This document shows positions 11,620 through 22,910 of a stretch of 64,000 bases of DNA, in pieces. Origin of the DNA: Rhynchospora pubera. Its lineage: Eukaryota > Streptophyta > Magnoliopsida > Poales > Cyperaceae. A program made the translations under genes and the position numbers. The notes under the pieces are model-generated. The model was not told the origin of the DNA. It made no database searches and worked only from the letters and a program-made list of their open reading frames with translations. Position 1 is the first letter of the stretch, and the number at the start of each line of letters is the position of its first letter. Location: the NCBI GenBank assembly GCA_028095005.1, contig CM051460.1, positions 156,235,461 through 156,299,460 of the forward strand, given 5' to 3'.

Positions 11620-13383
11620 TCAAGCCGCCATAACACGCCATGCAGACGTGGCAATAAGTGAACGGGTGTGCCAGCCAAGGGTCAAGCACCCATCTTTCTC
11701 CTCAACCCGGTACCCATCTCCACCAGCAAATAGTGCAAGCAGAGTACTAGCCTGCTTGTAAGCATTTGACCCAAGATGAACAGGATCAAAGCCAGCCTGG
11801 CTAAACCGGCGACGCCACTGGGCCAGGGTTTCATGCCTCTCTGTCCGATCAGGACCCTCACAAGCAACAATATTGAAAATTTGACGGCCCAAGTACAACT
11901 CCGACATGACATGGTCAGGCTGGCCAGGACTCGGGGGTTCAGTTGGCGAACCATTTGAACCCTCAAGTGAATCAAACATGGTGGAGTAATAGTGTAATGC
12001 CTCGGTAAACCGGTCTAAAAACGAACCAGAGTTATGGTTGGCCTCTTGTTCAACCACAGTAAAGATCTTAGGCTTTACCTTTTGCACGGTGTGATACACC
12101 TTGTCGAGCTCGCCCGGTCGTGCCAGCAGCCCATGAAGCTCACAAACAGAATTAATCGCCACCGCCTCAGGCTCACCATCCCCGCTCTCATCCTCCAACA
12201 TATACGGTTCAATATCGGCTAGTGAATTGGCAACCAAGCCCCGATATTTGAAATCAACCCGAATAGTGTGCGCGAATTGCGCGAGCTTGAGTCCAACCTG
12301 TTGTAGAGCATCAGAGTTATCAGGCTGTGGCGGCCCCACGCCCGTTAATCGGAAAGAGGGCGGACCACCAGGCCGGAGAGCTAGGGCTTGCAGTAAAGCA
12401 GGCCACTGCATACCCTGTTTGATACCAAAATCAACCACATGAACCCTTTTGCAACCAGCGAACGCCTCCAAAATGGCTTGATTAGCTGTGAAGTGTGCGA
12501 ATTTGAGATAGGGGCAGGTCTCATAGAAGTGCATGTGGAGCAGATCAGCAAAGGAATCAAAGGTAGACGGGTCAGAGATGGGCCCAACCGGAGGTCTAAG
12601 CCGGTAGATCCGCCGAGCAAGGGCTTCACTGAAGTAGGTTGCGACTTTGCGCATAGCCCCGCCTTGAGACGAAGCGAGGAGCGATATCTGCTTCACCAAA
12701 GCATCAGCTGCCTTCAGGTTATCTTGTTGCACAGCCTCGGCACATGCCAGCAGGGCATGAACCAGACGCACCCCGGCTTCTTGTGGATCCACCACAACAA
12801 CTGGAAGACCTGGTGTAGCAACAGGCGCAGGTTCAATAGATTCAGACCCTATTGTAGTAGTCCCAGCACCACCACGGCCGAGAGAGGAAGAGGAAGAAGA
12901 GGAGCACGAACCTGACCCAGAACCGGTGCGCATTCGCTTCCTTTCCCGGCTCGGATCTGATTGTGAAATTGGGTTGGGGTCAAAGTTAACAGAAGAGGAT
13001 TCAGCCGGGGCGAAAGAAGGGACAGACGGAGGAGGTGGCATTGAAGGAGGAGGGAGAGGCGGAGGTGGAGTGTTGAGCTCAGACAGCATAGAATCAAGCC
13101 ACGTGGACAGATCTGAAGGGTTGTAGTGCACAGTCTCAGGGAAAAACGCCATATCATCACTGACCGGAGCCGTCGAGGCGGCGGCACCCATCTCCATGGC
13201 CATCTCAAGCTGCTCCAGCTTCTGCGCCACGTCAGCCATGTCCGACGAGCGCACTTTGTAGCCCAAGGCGGCGAGAAGCTCATCCACATCTTCCTCCGAC
13301 GGAGGCGCCGAAGCCGGATGCTTCCCCTTCGGCGCCGCCCCGCCAGAGGAAGAGGTCCCACTGTCAGGATACTCTCTCTTCAT
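11620..13383 (-). CDS. GAI: DELLA protein (GRAS family repressor of gibberellin signalling)
   Basis: This encodes a nuclear GRAS co-regulator that restrains growth; in known family members gibberellin-bound GID1 binds the N-terminus and triggers its degradation. The product is 587 aa from the Met beginning MKREYPDSG; an upstream in-frame ATG at 13407 adds eight residues, but DELLA proteins normally begin MKR. Domains in order: DELLA motif in DVDELLAALGYKV (32-44), TVHYNP (84-89), poly-Pro (about 106-119), basic RERKRMR (146-152), poly-Ser (159-167), leucine heptad region (about 200-290), VHIID-type VHVVDFGIKQGMQWPALLQA (314-333), then PFYRE/RVER-like regions (CEGPDRTERHETL) and the SAW end (LIATSAWRVMAA). 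There is a single exon, as usual for DELLAs. Length and motif order are complete. Assignment to GAI, RGA or RGL subtypes cannot be made here. Confidence 0.96.
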   Translation of the reverse strand: MKREYPDSGTSSSGGAAPKGKHPASAPPSEEDVDELLAALGYKVRSSDMADVAQKLEQLEMAMEMGAAASTAPVSDDMAFFPETVHYNPSDLSTWLDSMLSELNTPPPPLPPPSMPPPPSVPSFAPAESSSVNFDPNPISQSDPSRERKRMRTGSGSGSCSSSSSSSLGRGGAGTTTIGSESIEPAPVATPGLPVVVVDPQEAGVRLVHALLACAEAVQQDNLKAADALVKQISLLASSQGGAMRKVATYFSEALARRIYRLRPPVGPISDPSTFDSFADLLHMHFYETCPYLKFAHFTANQAILEAFAGCKRVHVVDFGIKQGMQWPALLQALALRPGGPPSFRLTGVGPPQPDNSDALQQVGLKLAQFAHTIRVDFKYRGLVANSLADIEPYMLEDESGDGEPEAVAINSVCELHGLLARPGELDKVYHTVQKVKPKIFTVVEQEANHNSGSFLDRFTEALHYYSTMFDSLEGSNGSPTEPPSPGQPDHVMSELYLGRQIFNIVACEGPDRTERHETLAQWRRRFSQAGFDPVHLGSNAYKQASTLLALFAGGDGYRVEEKDGCLTLGWHTRSLIATSAWRVMAA

Positions 13384-15000
13384 TGGATTTCGTAATTTCT
13401 CAACCAATTTTGTGTCAATTTCTTCTCTTCTTTTCTCTCTCTATTATTTGTGTGATGAGATAATTGAAGAAGCAGAGGAGGAAGGGAATAATAAGAGGAG
13501 CATCTCTCTCTCTCTCTCTATTTGTATTTGTATTTGTTCTGTTCGTGTTTTTTGCGCTCTCTAATCGCTTCGCTTTGAGAGTGTGATTCGTTATTAATTT
13601 TGGAAATTCGTTTACTGAAGCGGGAATAACAATAAAAATAACAAGTAGAAATAAAGGAATCGACGGGAGGGACTCATAAATCCGTCGACAGTCTTTCTTA
13701 ATCCGTTTTGTTATCTTAAACCAACCCTGTTTAGCATCACAAACCTATTCTTGTGGGACTCTTGCAACAGATCTTCTTTTGTTATTTCTCTCTAGTCTTT
13801 TGAATAATAATTTATGTAGGCCAACCCATTTCTGGTCCAATCATTTCATGTTATTATATTATATTAAAAAAAAGAAAAAGAAAATATTTTTTAAAAATTA
13901 ATACTTTCAATAAGTTTCCATACCTTAATATAAATTAACACAGATTAAATATTCATTGGAAATTTTACAATTTAAGTAGTCTTGGAAGTAAATAATTTCT
14001 TAAAATAAAATTATTTTTGAACTATAAAACAAAGCAGAGGGCAATTGATACAACGGTCCTATTTAATTACAAACGCCACAGGAAAGAACACAGTATCTGC
14101 ACAGGCAGAAGATCAGTGTTCTTAGCTGGAAGTCGTACTGCTTTGACAGTTTAATCAAACTTTTTATCCCGCTTTTACCCCTGCTTATTACTGTTTTGTG
14201 AGATGACACTAACCCAGACGTCTCAGCTGTAATTAGCACTGTCCATCTGATCTCCGGGCCCCACTGTGCGTCAATTATTTCGCACATGCCCTGATATTCT
14301 TTTCATTTCCTTCCTACACCCGGTCTTTAAACCTCCAAACGTCAGTTCAAAAGTGGGGTATGGTTGTCATAGGAACCAAATATCTGTGTAGTGATGGTAG
14401 ATGTCCATGGAAGAATTTGTGTGGTCCGGCAATCAAAACCACAGGTTCACGGGGGCTACGAATCCTTATCGCCAACTCTGTAAGTGGCGCCACGTGTCCC
14501 CCAATCGTTATCTCTTGCTCCCTCATTGCCCCCAGTAACTTTTTGGAGTGTGTGTTGTGCGTGAGTGCCCCGTACCACCACCTTAATTATAGTTACACCC
14601 AGTCCATAACCGTTCAGTAATTGTATAATAAGATGTCTGTTTGCAAATTATGACTCTGGTAGTCTGGTACTGGGATTAGTTATGGACCAGGTGTAGATGA
14701 TATGATTTATACCAAAATGGGAGACAGTGAGATGTAAGAAGAACAGTGGATGAATGGAAACGGATGGACGGAATGCGGGACCCACGACTGAACCCACACA
14801 CGTGGGGCTGGGCCCCAGATTGCTGTTGAATATTAGTGAATTTATCTTTTATATATTGTGGGACCCGTTTCCTCCCACCCGCACCTCTTGTGTGCCCCAC
14901 AAGCCCACAACCTAATGTCTAGCCGGCCGGATTAGTTCGAGGGAGAGTCATTGGTTCAGTCCGGTTCTACATTAAATGCGTGAACCATTTGAGAATTGCG
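13384..15000 (-). promoter_or_regulatory. Upstream region of the DELLA gene, with (CT)n and two G-boxes
   Basis: A (CT)n tract at 13503-13519 (GA on the coding strand) lies about 120 bp upstream of the start and is probably in the 5' leader. Perfect CACGTG G-box cores occur at 14491-14496 and 14799-14804, roughly 1.1 and 1.4 kb upstream. G-boxes are bound by bHLH/PIF and bZIP factors in plants; their use here is inference. No convincing TATA box was found. Short ORFs in the region have no recognisable domains. Confidence 0.45.
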
Positions 15001-17298
15001 CTGCTTAAGAGCAGCATGAAATACTTGTAGATTATTAGGAATATGGGATCTAAAAATTTCACTGGTTCCAAATTAGATAAACGTAGAGTATGTTTTCAAA
15101 GATACCATTTTGATTTTGCTATTTTTTAAATATTGAAGAGATATTAAGGATTCTATATGAATAGGATAAAAATTAGTTTAAAAGAGCACGCAATACTGTA
15201 AAGAAATTTTGCAAAATGTACAAAGGTTATTTTTTATAAGATTATAATTATATGAAAGAAAAGCATGTACAAAAAAAACACAAATAATTGCATTAATTAC
15301 AGTTGTTTGAATATGTTTTTTTTAGAACATAACAATTATTTCATTCCTTTCATTTGTTTTGTATATTAAATTAACATATATGATCGTATACTGTTTGAAA
15401 AAAATTACTATTAATTTATTTTCTGCTTTATGCATACACCAAAATCTGAAAGTTTCCGGTCTAAGTATTAGATATGAAAATGGTTCTGCCGTCAGTTTTT
15501 CTGGTTCACGTCACATTACTATGAGGGACAAAGTATGGGCCACGTTGTAACGCCGTTGGATGGGTGGCCACTGCGTTACGGAACTGCTGACGGCAGCCCT
15601 AACGGCCTCTTGGGATTTGCTGTCTTCACCTCTCCAGTTCTGTCAAGCTCTGGGCATGTTTGAGCTGCCACATCCGTTTAAAAAGGGTTCAACCAGTTGT
15701 AGATGTAATGTAGAGAATCCAAATCCTTCAAAATATCTCTCCATTCACTCGCGTCACCGTCTTTTTCCGCGAGCACCTGATTCGTTATGGACGTAGCGAT
15801 GTGGCGAATCGTGTTGCTTTGTATCGATATTCTATATTTAAGGATAGATTGTTGCTTTCAGCTAAAATAAATGTGTTCATGAAAGATTACGCTGATTGTA
15901 CTTACTCTGACATAGTATTTATTAATCACTGATGTGGCTTTTAATGAAATTAATGCTTGTTTCTTATTTCAACTAAATTTTCTTACGTATTTTAGTATAT
16001 CTCATTTTTATATATATATTTTTTTACTTAGATAATATTTCGAGCAGTTTCCTAAACCAAGACTTTTCTAATTGCTTTAATTAAATACCATATTTCTTTA
16101 TTATGTGCATTTTTTTATGTAATATGAAATTGTTGATATGGACAAGTGTCATTTCTAGTTATTGTAGTCCTATATTCTATTATTTTCATTACAGCCATGA
16201 TGAATAATTCTATATTTTACTAAATCCAAGTCTTGATGGTCCATAAACAACCCAGACAAACATATACACAATATAACGGATGTTATGACTTCAAATTCAA
16301 AGTTGTGAGATTCAAGTGGTCAATATAAGCCACTTAAATTGTTAAATATGAAAACATATAAAAACAATTTTAATTAATAAATTTATGTTTAATGCTTTTA
16401 GTAAAATTTTTATCTCTATCTATCTTTTAGAATGTCTATGTATTTCAAAATAAGATTTATATTGTAACTGTAACAGTGCATGTAGTCATTGCTCCTTGTA
16501 GTATAATGTATGACTGCTCTCACTGATATACCAACAAAAAATGCCTGAGCACCGAATTATACGGAGGCAGAAGATCCAATTTATTCTCGTGGAATGTGAT
16601 GTTATTTCTTTCCTACATTTCAATGTGAGCCATAGAAACATATCCCCAAATGTTTATAAAATTTATCATTGGACCTAAAATCAATGTTTATATTTTTGTG
16701 TGTCCTTTGAAAAAGAGATTGTGGACCTAGGATAGCTCCAATCATTGGGCATAGTTATGGGTTGTGACTCTTGTGAGATCAGATTTTGTAAGATTAAACG
16801 GCATTTATGAAAGCAGTCCTTTGGAAAATTGAAAATAACAAGTAACCTTGACCAAAGGTTGTTTGCCAAATATAGTCCAAATTATAGTCAGTGTACCTGC
16901 GGAAATCGGACATGCAATTATATTTTCTCATGCAACTTGTATTTCTTAACATTTTTCTCACCATGCATGCAGCATGTTTCAAATAACTTCTGTGTCATAA
17001 CTTTCTTCCTGACGTGCAAAAAATTATTGCTCATGAATTTCTTGTGTGTGTGTGTATTTTTTTTTTCTTTCCCTGGCTGTTCTGTCATCTATTGTACTGA
17101 CATTAATTACCTGAATAAAAATTGATATTTAGCAGATGTATATATTTCTTTGAGAAGTTTTCTTATGTTGATAGCCATAACGGTATTTTTTAAAATTGAG
17201 TCAAAATTATGGTACTAAATATAAAATCATAATGGGAATTTTATGGATTTTAAATGGATATTGTAAGGTCGTCTAGTTTACTTGTCAGTTTTGTATAT
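15001..17298. other. Intergenic, no gene recognised
   Basis: AT-rich apart from a more GC-balanced patch at 15480-15800, which carries two short plus-strand ORFs (15359-15550 and 15560-15796) with no recognisable motif. I do not call either a gene. Confidence 0.45.
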
Positions 17299-17390
17299 GG
17301 GTGTGTTTGGATGACTAAGGAATAGGGTATAAGAATAAGAATAAGGGTCCTTATTCTTATACCCTATTCCTTAGTCATCCAAACACACCC
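17299..17390. mobile_element. Near-perfect hairpin MITE (GGGTGTGTTTGG ends)
   Basis: The two arms of about 42 bp are perfect reverse complements, starting GGGTGTGTTTGGATGACTAA and ending TTAGTCATCCAAACACACCC, with only a few bases between them. Just downstream (17400-17425) part of one arm, CTTATTCTTATACCCTATTC, is repeated. The ends match the larger element at 63543-63763. Confidence 0.75.
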
Positions 17391-18670
17391 TGGTTTGCGT
17401 GCTTATTCTTATACCCTATTCCTTAGTTATATGAAAATTTCTAACAATATAATAGTCAATATTATAAAAAAATTAGCCAATTTTGCTGAATCATATTATT
17501 CTCAATGTTTGTGTAAGAATTGAACTATTGAGACAAGTACATCGGTAACAAAGACACGTACCTAATTAAGTGCATTGCTTAGCGACCCTGTTAAATTCTT
17601 TCAAGAGACTCTGCTGTTTTGAATGGTCAAGTGTGTATATACATATTTTCTAATAACTTGGGTCTTCAAAGAAAGCTTAAAACCTTTTACGATTTTTTTT
17701 TAAATGTTTGAAGCCCTTTGTTAAAAAAGCGACCAAAATTATACTAAGTAAATTCAGCAATCGAGTGGCAGAAGTAATATTTACGAAGTATTAAACACTC
17801 AAATAAAATAAAATTGAAAGGCATGCATATGCTTATGCAATATCCTAAGATTTATATGTAAATATTTCTGAAAATTTGAGTATCTAAAATTAAACAATTC
17901 TAAAGAGTACATAGTTGGTTGACCAAGCGGATGTCAGGTGGCCGGACATAAAAAATTAGGCCACCTTTAGGAAAATAAAAGAGAGAAAAAAAAAACGAAG
18001 TATGCGTTGTTTAAGTATTTCAGTGTAACAGTAGACCAGTAGTATTTGAAAAGGAAAGTATAAGAAATATTTGTAGTAACAACAATAATTTTGAAAGAGG
18101 TGCTGAAGAGATAAGGATGATCATTGGAACTGCTATGTGAACAATGTTGCTTGGCCCAATATAAAATAATTATTGAGTCACACTAACCTATAACTTCATG
18201 AAACAGAAACAAATATTTTATAAGAGACTCTTTTGTATTTATATCCTTCCTAACAATGATATTTAATTATACTTATTAAATGAAAAGTTTTGCATACTAC
18301 TCGACAATAAAAGAAAAAATAGCCTGCGCATCAAAAATCTAATTTGGTAATTCCATTTAAATATATAGTTTGCAACTTTTTTGAATGAAATCCTTTGGAA
18401 AAATTTTCTTTACAAAATATGTTTCAAGTTGTTAGTCTTTATTATTGTACACTACAACTTTTTTTTTTAATTGAATTGAGTTGATTTAGGTTTGCTCATT
18501 TGCATTTCTTTTTTTTTTTTTTTTTTGGGGGACAAACTAGGCAGTGACTACCTAGTAAAAGACATGAAAAGAAAAAAGAAGAAAAGAAAAAGAAAAATAA
18601 TAAAAAGTGACTACCTAGATTTGCATTTCTTTAAATCATAAGTATCGATAGAAGAAATTCTCTTTTCAAA
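17391..18670. other. Intergenic, no gene recognised
   Basis: AT-rich with poly-T runs at about 18454 and 18510. The latter is followed by a short inverted motif (CTAGGCAGTGACTACCTAG) repeated at 18608. Nothing gene-like. Confidence 0.4.
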
Positions 18671-18849
18671 ATTCAAAATTACTAAGAACCAACTCTTGGT
18701 CTAGTGGCAAAGAGCAATGCATCTCAAATGAGGAGGTCGCAGGTTCGAAATCCGGCTGGGGAGGTCTTTATAGACATTTAATTTAATTTAAAAATAAGTT
18801 AGGAGGCTTGACCCCTAATTTATCTTCAAAAAAAAAATTCAAAATTACT
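18671..18849 (+). mobile_element. tRNA-derived SINE with 13-bp TSD
   Basis: The SINE body is 18684-18836, flanked by identical ATTCAAAATTACT at 18671-18683 and 18837-18849. Near the 5' end an RNA polymerase III A-box-like TGGTCTAGTGGC (18698-18709) is followed by a B-box-like GGTTCGAAATCC (18743-18754). The 3' end is an A-run. Minus-strand fragments of the same family occur at about 49541-49608 and 49845-49940. It is not a functional tRNA: there is no acceptor stem or cloverleaf. Confidence 0.85.
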
Positions 18850-20201
18850 GCTATTGTCGCTGCAATTTTAAGTTGAGAGGAAGAGCACCGAGAGAGAGAT
18901 AGCGCTAATTTTTTTATGGATTCATTTTTTTAAACGTGATTTCTCTATGATTTTTATGATGCTCAAATTTCGTCAACCTGTCAATTCTAATTTTATTTCT
19001 AAAGACGAAGTATTCAAATCAGGATATTAATGCTTTGTCCCACAATAGTTGAAACTATATCCAAATGAAATGAATAAGTAATAAGAACCTCAAGTATATA
19101 GACAATATGTAAAAAGTAATTTCCTTTATAACCCTCGATTATTATAAATTATTGATTGGCACAACTCTACATAATTTCCATTTATTTCAAAGTAAAAAAA
19201 TTAATTGCAAAAGCATGATATCACTTTATATTAAGAAAATGGTAAGGGCTTCTCTAAAATTCTCTCTTTTTTTTTAAAAAAAAAAGAAATGAGTAGCCAT
19301 CGTAGAAAGGAAGCAAAGAAGAGCACATTGACCGCCTGCCTGCATCTGCCTCTCCTCATTACCAAAAAGTATGCAAGTTACGTCTGCACAATTATCTGTA
19401 ATTTATTGCAACATGGGTTTGATTTATTTTATTTGTAATTCCAAGGAATTAAGGGAGAACGGTTGAAAAAGGTTTATCCATCAATTAAAGGTTATAGGGT
19501 GTTAGGATGCAAAGAGGGAAAAATTATATGCGTTGCAATGAAACAGCGTATAGAAAAAAAAAATGGTCTAATTTATTAACTTCCAATTGATGAGAATTGA
19601 TTTGTGATTTGTTAAGCCTACGTCATCCATATTTTAACTAATACATGTAGTTGCTACGAAAATTAAATTATGCAACTACACTTACAAGTTACAAGCAAAC
19701 ACAATAATTAATATTTTAAAGTCAGATTGATTATATCGTTATATATTTTACTTATATGTATTGAAGTCAGTGGAGATTATTAATTTGTACGACGACACAG
19801 TTTTAAATCTATGAGTCAGACTTATAACGCATTACATCAATTAAGTTTGATTGACGAAAGTTGCATTAGGTTTAACTATTACGCTGCATGTTAAATCAGG
19901 TTAAAAATTTTATTTAATTTATCAATAATAATGAGTGATAAATAAAATTCATCACGAGGAATTTGTTTTTCTATGTTTAAAGATAATAAAATTCATCACG
20001 CTGCATGTTGCTGTAAATTAGATTGAAACTGTCTTTTTAGGATTTGTAAGGTGTACGCACGCATATTAATATGTACTCAGTCATTATGGGGCCTACTGAT
20101 TTGTTCTGCCAAACGACTAATTAAAAGCCAGATGAAGATACCAAACCTTAATATCTTATATCCATTAACGAAACTCTAAAGTAGGTCATTGCCCCCGAAA
20201 T
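18850..20201. other. Intergenic, no gene recognised
   Basis: AT-rich sequence. No ORF with recognisable motifs and no clear element ends. Confidence 0.4.
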
Positions 20202-20204
20202 TAA

Positions 20205-20400
20205 GGCTCCGTTTGGATGCGTTGAGAATAAGGTAGGAAGAAGAAAGAAGGAAGAAGGGAAGAAATTTATTGGGAATGGGTAAATTTATTGGGAAGTGTG
20301 TAACTTTTGTGAAGAGTTTGGATGGTTATAAATAAATTTATTGATAAAAAGTGATTATTCCTTATTCCTTATTCCGGGAAGAAGTCATCCAAACGAAGGC
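20205..20400. mobile_element. Tourist-like MITE, copy 3, with TAA duplication
   Basis: The element starts GGCTCCGTTTGGATGCG and ends TCATCCAAACGAAGGC, flanked by TAA at 20202-20204 and 20401-20403. It shares its internal sequence, inverted, with the copy at 10711-10899. Confidence 0.85.
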
Positions 20401-20942
20401 TAAAGTAGGTTCCATCTTGCTCATTGATAGAGAGGTGCACAACTGCACACATAACATATTTAATACCGTAACACACTTTTTCTCTCTTAAATCAAATCAG
20501 AAAATTTTAATCAGAAATAACGAGGACAAAAACAAACAAGCTCATATTCTCTTACCAAAAAATGTGACTGAATATCATCAATTAAATTCCTTAAATTTCT
20601 CTTGCAATAATTTTATCTTAGTTTCAGGTTTATTTGAGCGACTTTTTTTTTTCGTAATTACATGAACTTCTATTACGTGGTGTCCCCCCCCCCCCTCCTT
20701 GAGAGCATGCAGAAATGCTATGCAAAATTTTAAACACTTATAAATTAAAACTGGTAAATTTATACGCTTGTAAATTGATTTGAAGTCGTTGGCTCGTTGC
20801 ATAAAAAGATTGGCACCATAAGGGCTGAAAATAATGCATACAATGTGTAATGGAGGGGAATTGATTTGGGTAGCCCTTTAATTTATGGAACACTCGCAAA
20901 ATAACCAAAATACCGTTGTGCAAGGAGGACATTATTTAATTG

Positions 20943-21315
20943 TAGGGGTGGCAAAAAGCTAGTGGCTCGCTCGAGAAAAAATCAACATCGACTCGATTTA
21001 TTTGGGCTCGAAGCAAATTCGACCTGCTTGAAATTTATAACTCGAAATTGGCTCGGAATATAATTTTATTAACTAATTTATATATATAATTAGTACATAA
21101 TTTGATATATAATATATTTATTTATTACATATAAATGTTTTTTTAAATATTATTAAAATTGATAAATATTATTTATTTGTATAATACTTGCTCGAAAATA
21201 TATATTTAAAAATACTATAATTTAGCTCGACGAGCTCGTTAAAAAATTCGAATTAATTTCAAATCAAGTTTGAGTTAAGATTAGCTCGCTCGAGCTCGAC
21301 ACGTTGCCAGCCCTA
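20943..21315. mobile_element. Non-autonomous hAT element with 8-bp TSD
   Basis: The ends are TAGGGGTGGCAAAAAGC and GTTGCCAGCCCTA, typical of plant hAT elements, flanked by TTTAATTG at 20935-20942 and 21316-21323. The interior is AT-rich with repeated GCTCG motifs and no ORF. Outside it, a second imperfect inverted pair (TTTATGGAACACTC at about 20882 and GGGATGTTCCATCAGTTAAA at about 21363) suggests it landed in an older foldback element. Confidence 0.88.
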
Positions 21316-21549
21316 TTTAATTGGCTTTTGTATTTAATTAATAGAGGGTATTTTGGTCATTCTGGGATGTTCCATCAGTTAAAGAATGCCTAGATTAATT
21401 ATCACATTGGAGGCGCTTAGCTGGCGTTAAAGAATGCCTTTAGGTTTCTATAACAAACCAGCTCACTTGTAAAAATGGCTCAAAAAGCTTAATTTTCTTG
21501 TACGCAGTTAACAACTAAACTTTTGAAGAATAAACTTATTGCAAGTATA

Positions 21550-21975
21550 TCTCTACTACTTATAAAAGTATCAATTCACAGGTCTATTTAATTTTGAGTC
21601 CAAAAACGTATCCGAATGTTAAACTACATAAATATAGGTCATTATTCTCTACTACTTATAAACGCATCAATCCAAAGATCTATCTAATTTTTAGTCCAAA
21701 GATGTATCCAAAAGTTAAACTACACAAATAAAGGTCATAGATTTTTAAAATCTGATTTTGAATTTTATAACGAAAATTTTCATCTAGACCAAGTTATAAT
21801 ACATGGTAATAAAATAAATACAAATAGAATGCCTATCAATATTTTGTTTTATTATTTCCCCACATATTGGGAACATTTTTGCAAGTAAAAAAAAAATGTA
21901 GAAAGTTACACACGATTATACTACACTAATGAAGAAGGATAAAATCACCGGTGCTACGCACAGCATTTAAGATAA
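21550..21975 (+). mobile_element. Helitron-like 5' terminus, tandemly duplicated
   Basis: TCTCTACTACTTATAAA begins at 21550 (preceded by A) and again at 21646, with about 96 bp of shared sequence after each. This matches the general form of plant Helitron 5' ends. A short GC-rich motif CACCGGTGCTACGCAC near 21948 could be the remains of a 3' hairpin, but no clean CTRR end follows. The 3' boundary is therefore uncertain. Confidence 0.5.
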
Positions 21976-22122
21976 CTTTATTTGAAGTACCTCTGAATAA
22001 ATAAAATGTATAAAAACCAAAAAAAGGACAACCCAATAAATGGACAGAGAATATATAAATGGCAGTTAAAGAAAGAGTAGATCCGCCTATATATTCATTT
22101 TATGTTGTGTGTGTTTTTTTTT

Positions 22123-22754
22123 TTAATTGCAGCAACAGGCCGGGGTACCTAGCATACATGTGAGGCAGTTCTTGCCTCCATCGTTGCAGTCTTCCGAACA
22201 AGTAGTTTTCACACACGATTTAGAACACTTTTCAACACACAAAGTAGAATTGCATGGTGGCTTGTCAATCGGCCGGATTTTCTTGCACGTGCGAGTCTCT
22301 GCAGCAGGGCCAGCCGGGCTAGCCGGACTAGCCGGGCCAGCCGGACTAGCCGGGCCAGCCGGCACTTCAGCCTTTGCAGTGACATGTACGCGTGAGCTTC
22401 CATTTATAATCGCTGGACCTAAATGTCATTAAAATAACAAAAATATAAATATATTAATCATAATTTATTAATTTATTATTCAGGCACACTAACAATCTAA
22501 CATACATGCATACAAACGATACAATATTCATGGAGACGAGTATTGTATTATTAATTTGATAATGCATAAGAAAGCATCAATTTCATAGTATGAAAATTGT
22601 ACTCATCAATAATTAATGGTAAAACATTTATGAAGTTAACCATATTTTTATAAAAAAAAAGATATTTAAATATAAAAGGAAAAAGTTTAAAAAATCTACT
22701 TGAAGATAACAAAAGAAGAGCAAGCAAAACAGACATCATAATAGCAATCTTCAT
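22123..22754 (-). CDS. Secreted Pro/Ala/Gly-repeat, cysteine-rich small protein (two exons)
   Basis: Coding exons are 22700-22754 and 22123-22418, joined by a 281-bp GT..AG phase-1 intron (donor A|GTAGAT, acceptor TTTAG|GT). The product is 116 aa. It starts with a short hydrophobic signal peptide (MKIAIMMSVLLALLLLSSS). A variable stretch and a Pro/Ala/Gly/Ser repeat (PAGPASPAGPASPASPAGPA, about residues 42-61) follow. The C-terminal third has 12 cysteines ending CCCN. The layout is that of an apoplastic, disulfide-rich peptide. The cysteine spacing does not match the GASA/snakin, defensin, EPF or thionin patterns I know, so no function is assigned. Both exons read through without stops. Confidence 0.75.
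22419..22699 (-). other. Intron of the Cys-rich peptide gene
   Basis: Minus-strand donor GTAGAT and acceptor TTTAG; AT-rich, 281 bp. Retention would give a short hydrophobic product that lacks the cysteine domain. Confidence 0.7.
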
Positions 22755-22814
22755 GTTGGCTTCTCAAAATTCTATCCTCACTAGCTTGATGAAATGAATG
22801 AGTTGATGGTTTTC

Positions 22815-22910
22815 TAACGTTTGACCGACCATGACTTGACAATTTATAAGTTTCCGGCAATGTCTTCTTTTTCTAAATAAAGCTTTGCAGTCTTATTTTG
22901 TGTGGTCAAC
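22815..22910 (-). promoter_or_regulatory. Putative core promoter with TATA box and W-boxes
   Basis: On the minus strand CTTATAAATT (22841-22850) is a plausible TATA box about 90 bp upstream of the ATG. W-box cores (TTGACC) lie at 22821-22826 on the plus strand and 22904-22909 on the minus strand. WRKY factors bind this core, so defence-related control is possible but is inference. Confidence 0.4.

Noticed and set aside
12849..13361. 170-aa minus-strand ORF overlapping the DELLA gene
   Set aside because: Alternative frame of the GC-rich DELLA N-terminus; no domain.
18684..18770. tRNA gene (A-box and B-box present)
   Set aside because: No acceptor stem or cloverleaf; the segment runs into an A-tail and is flanked by 13-bp direct repeats, so it is a SINE.
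22127..22432. Plus-strand 101-aa ORF over the Cys-rich gene
   Set aside because: Antisense shadow of the Pro/Ala/Gly repeat; the minus strand has the signal peptide, splice sites and cysteine pattern.
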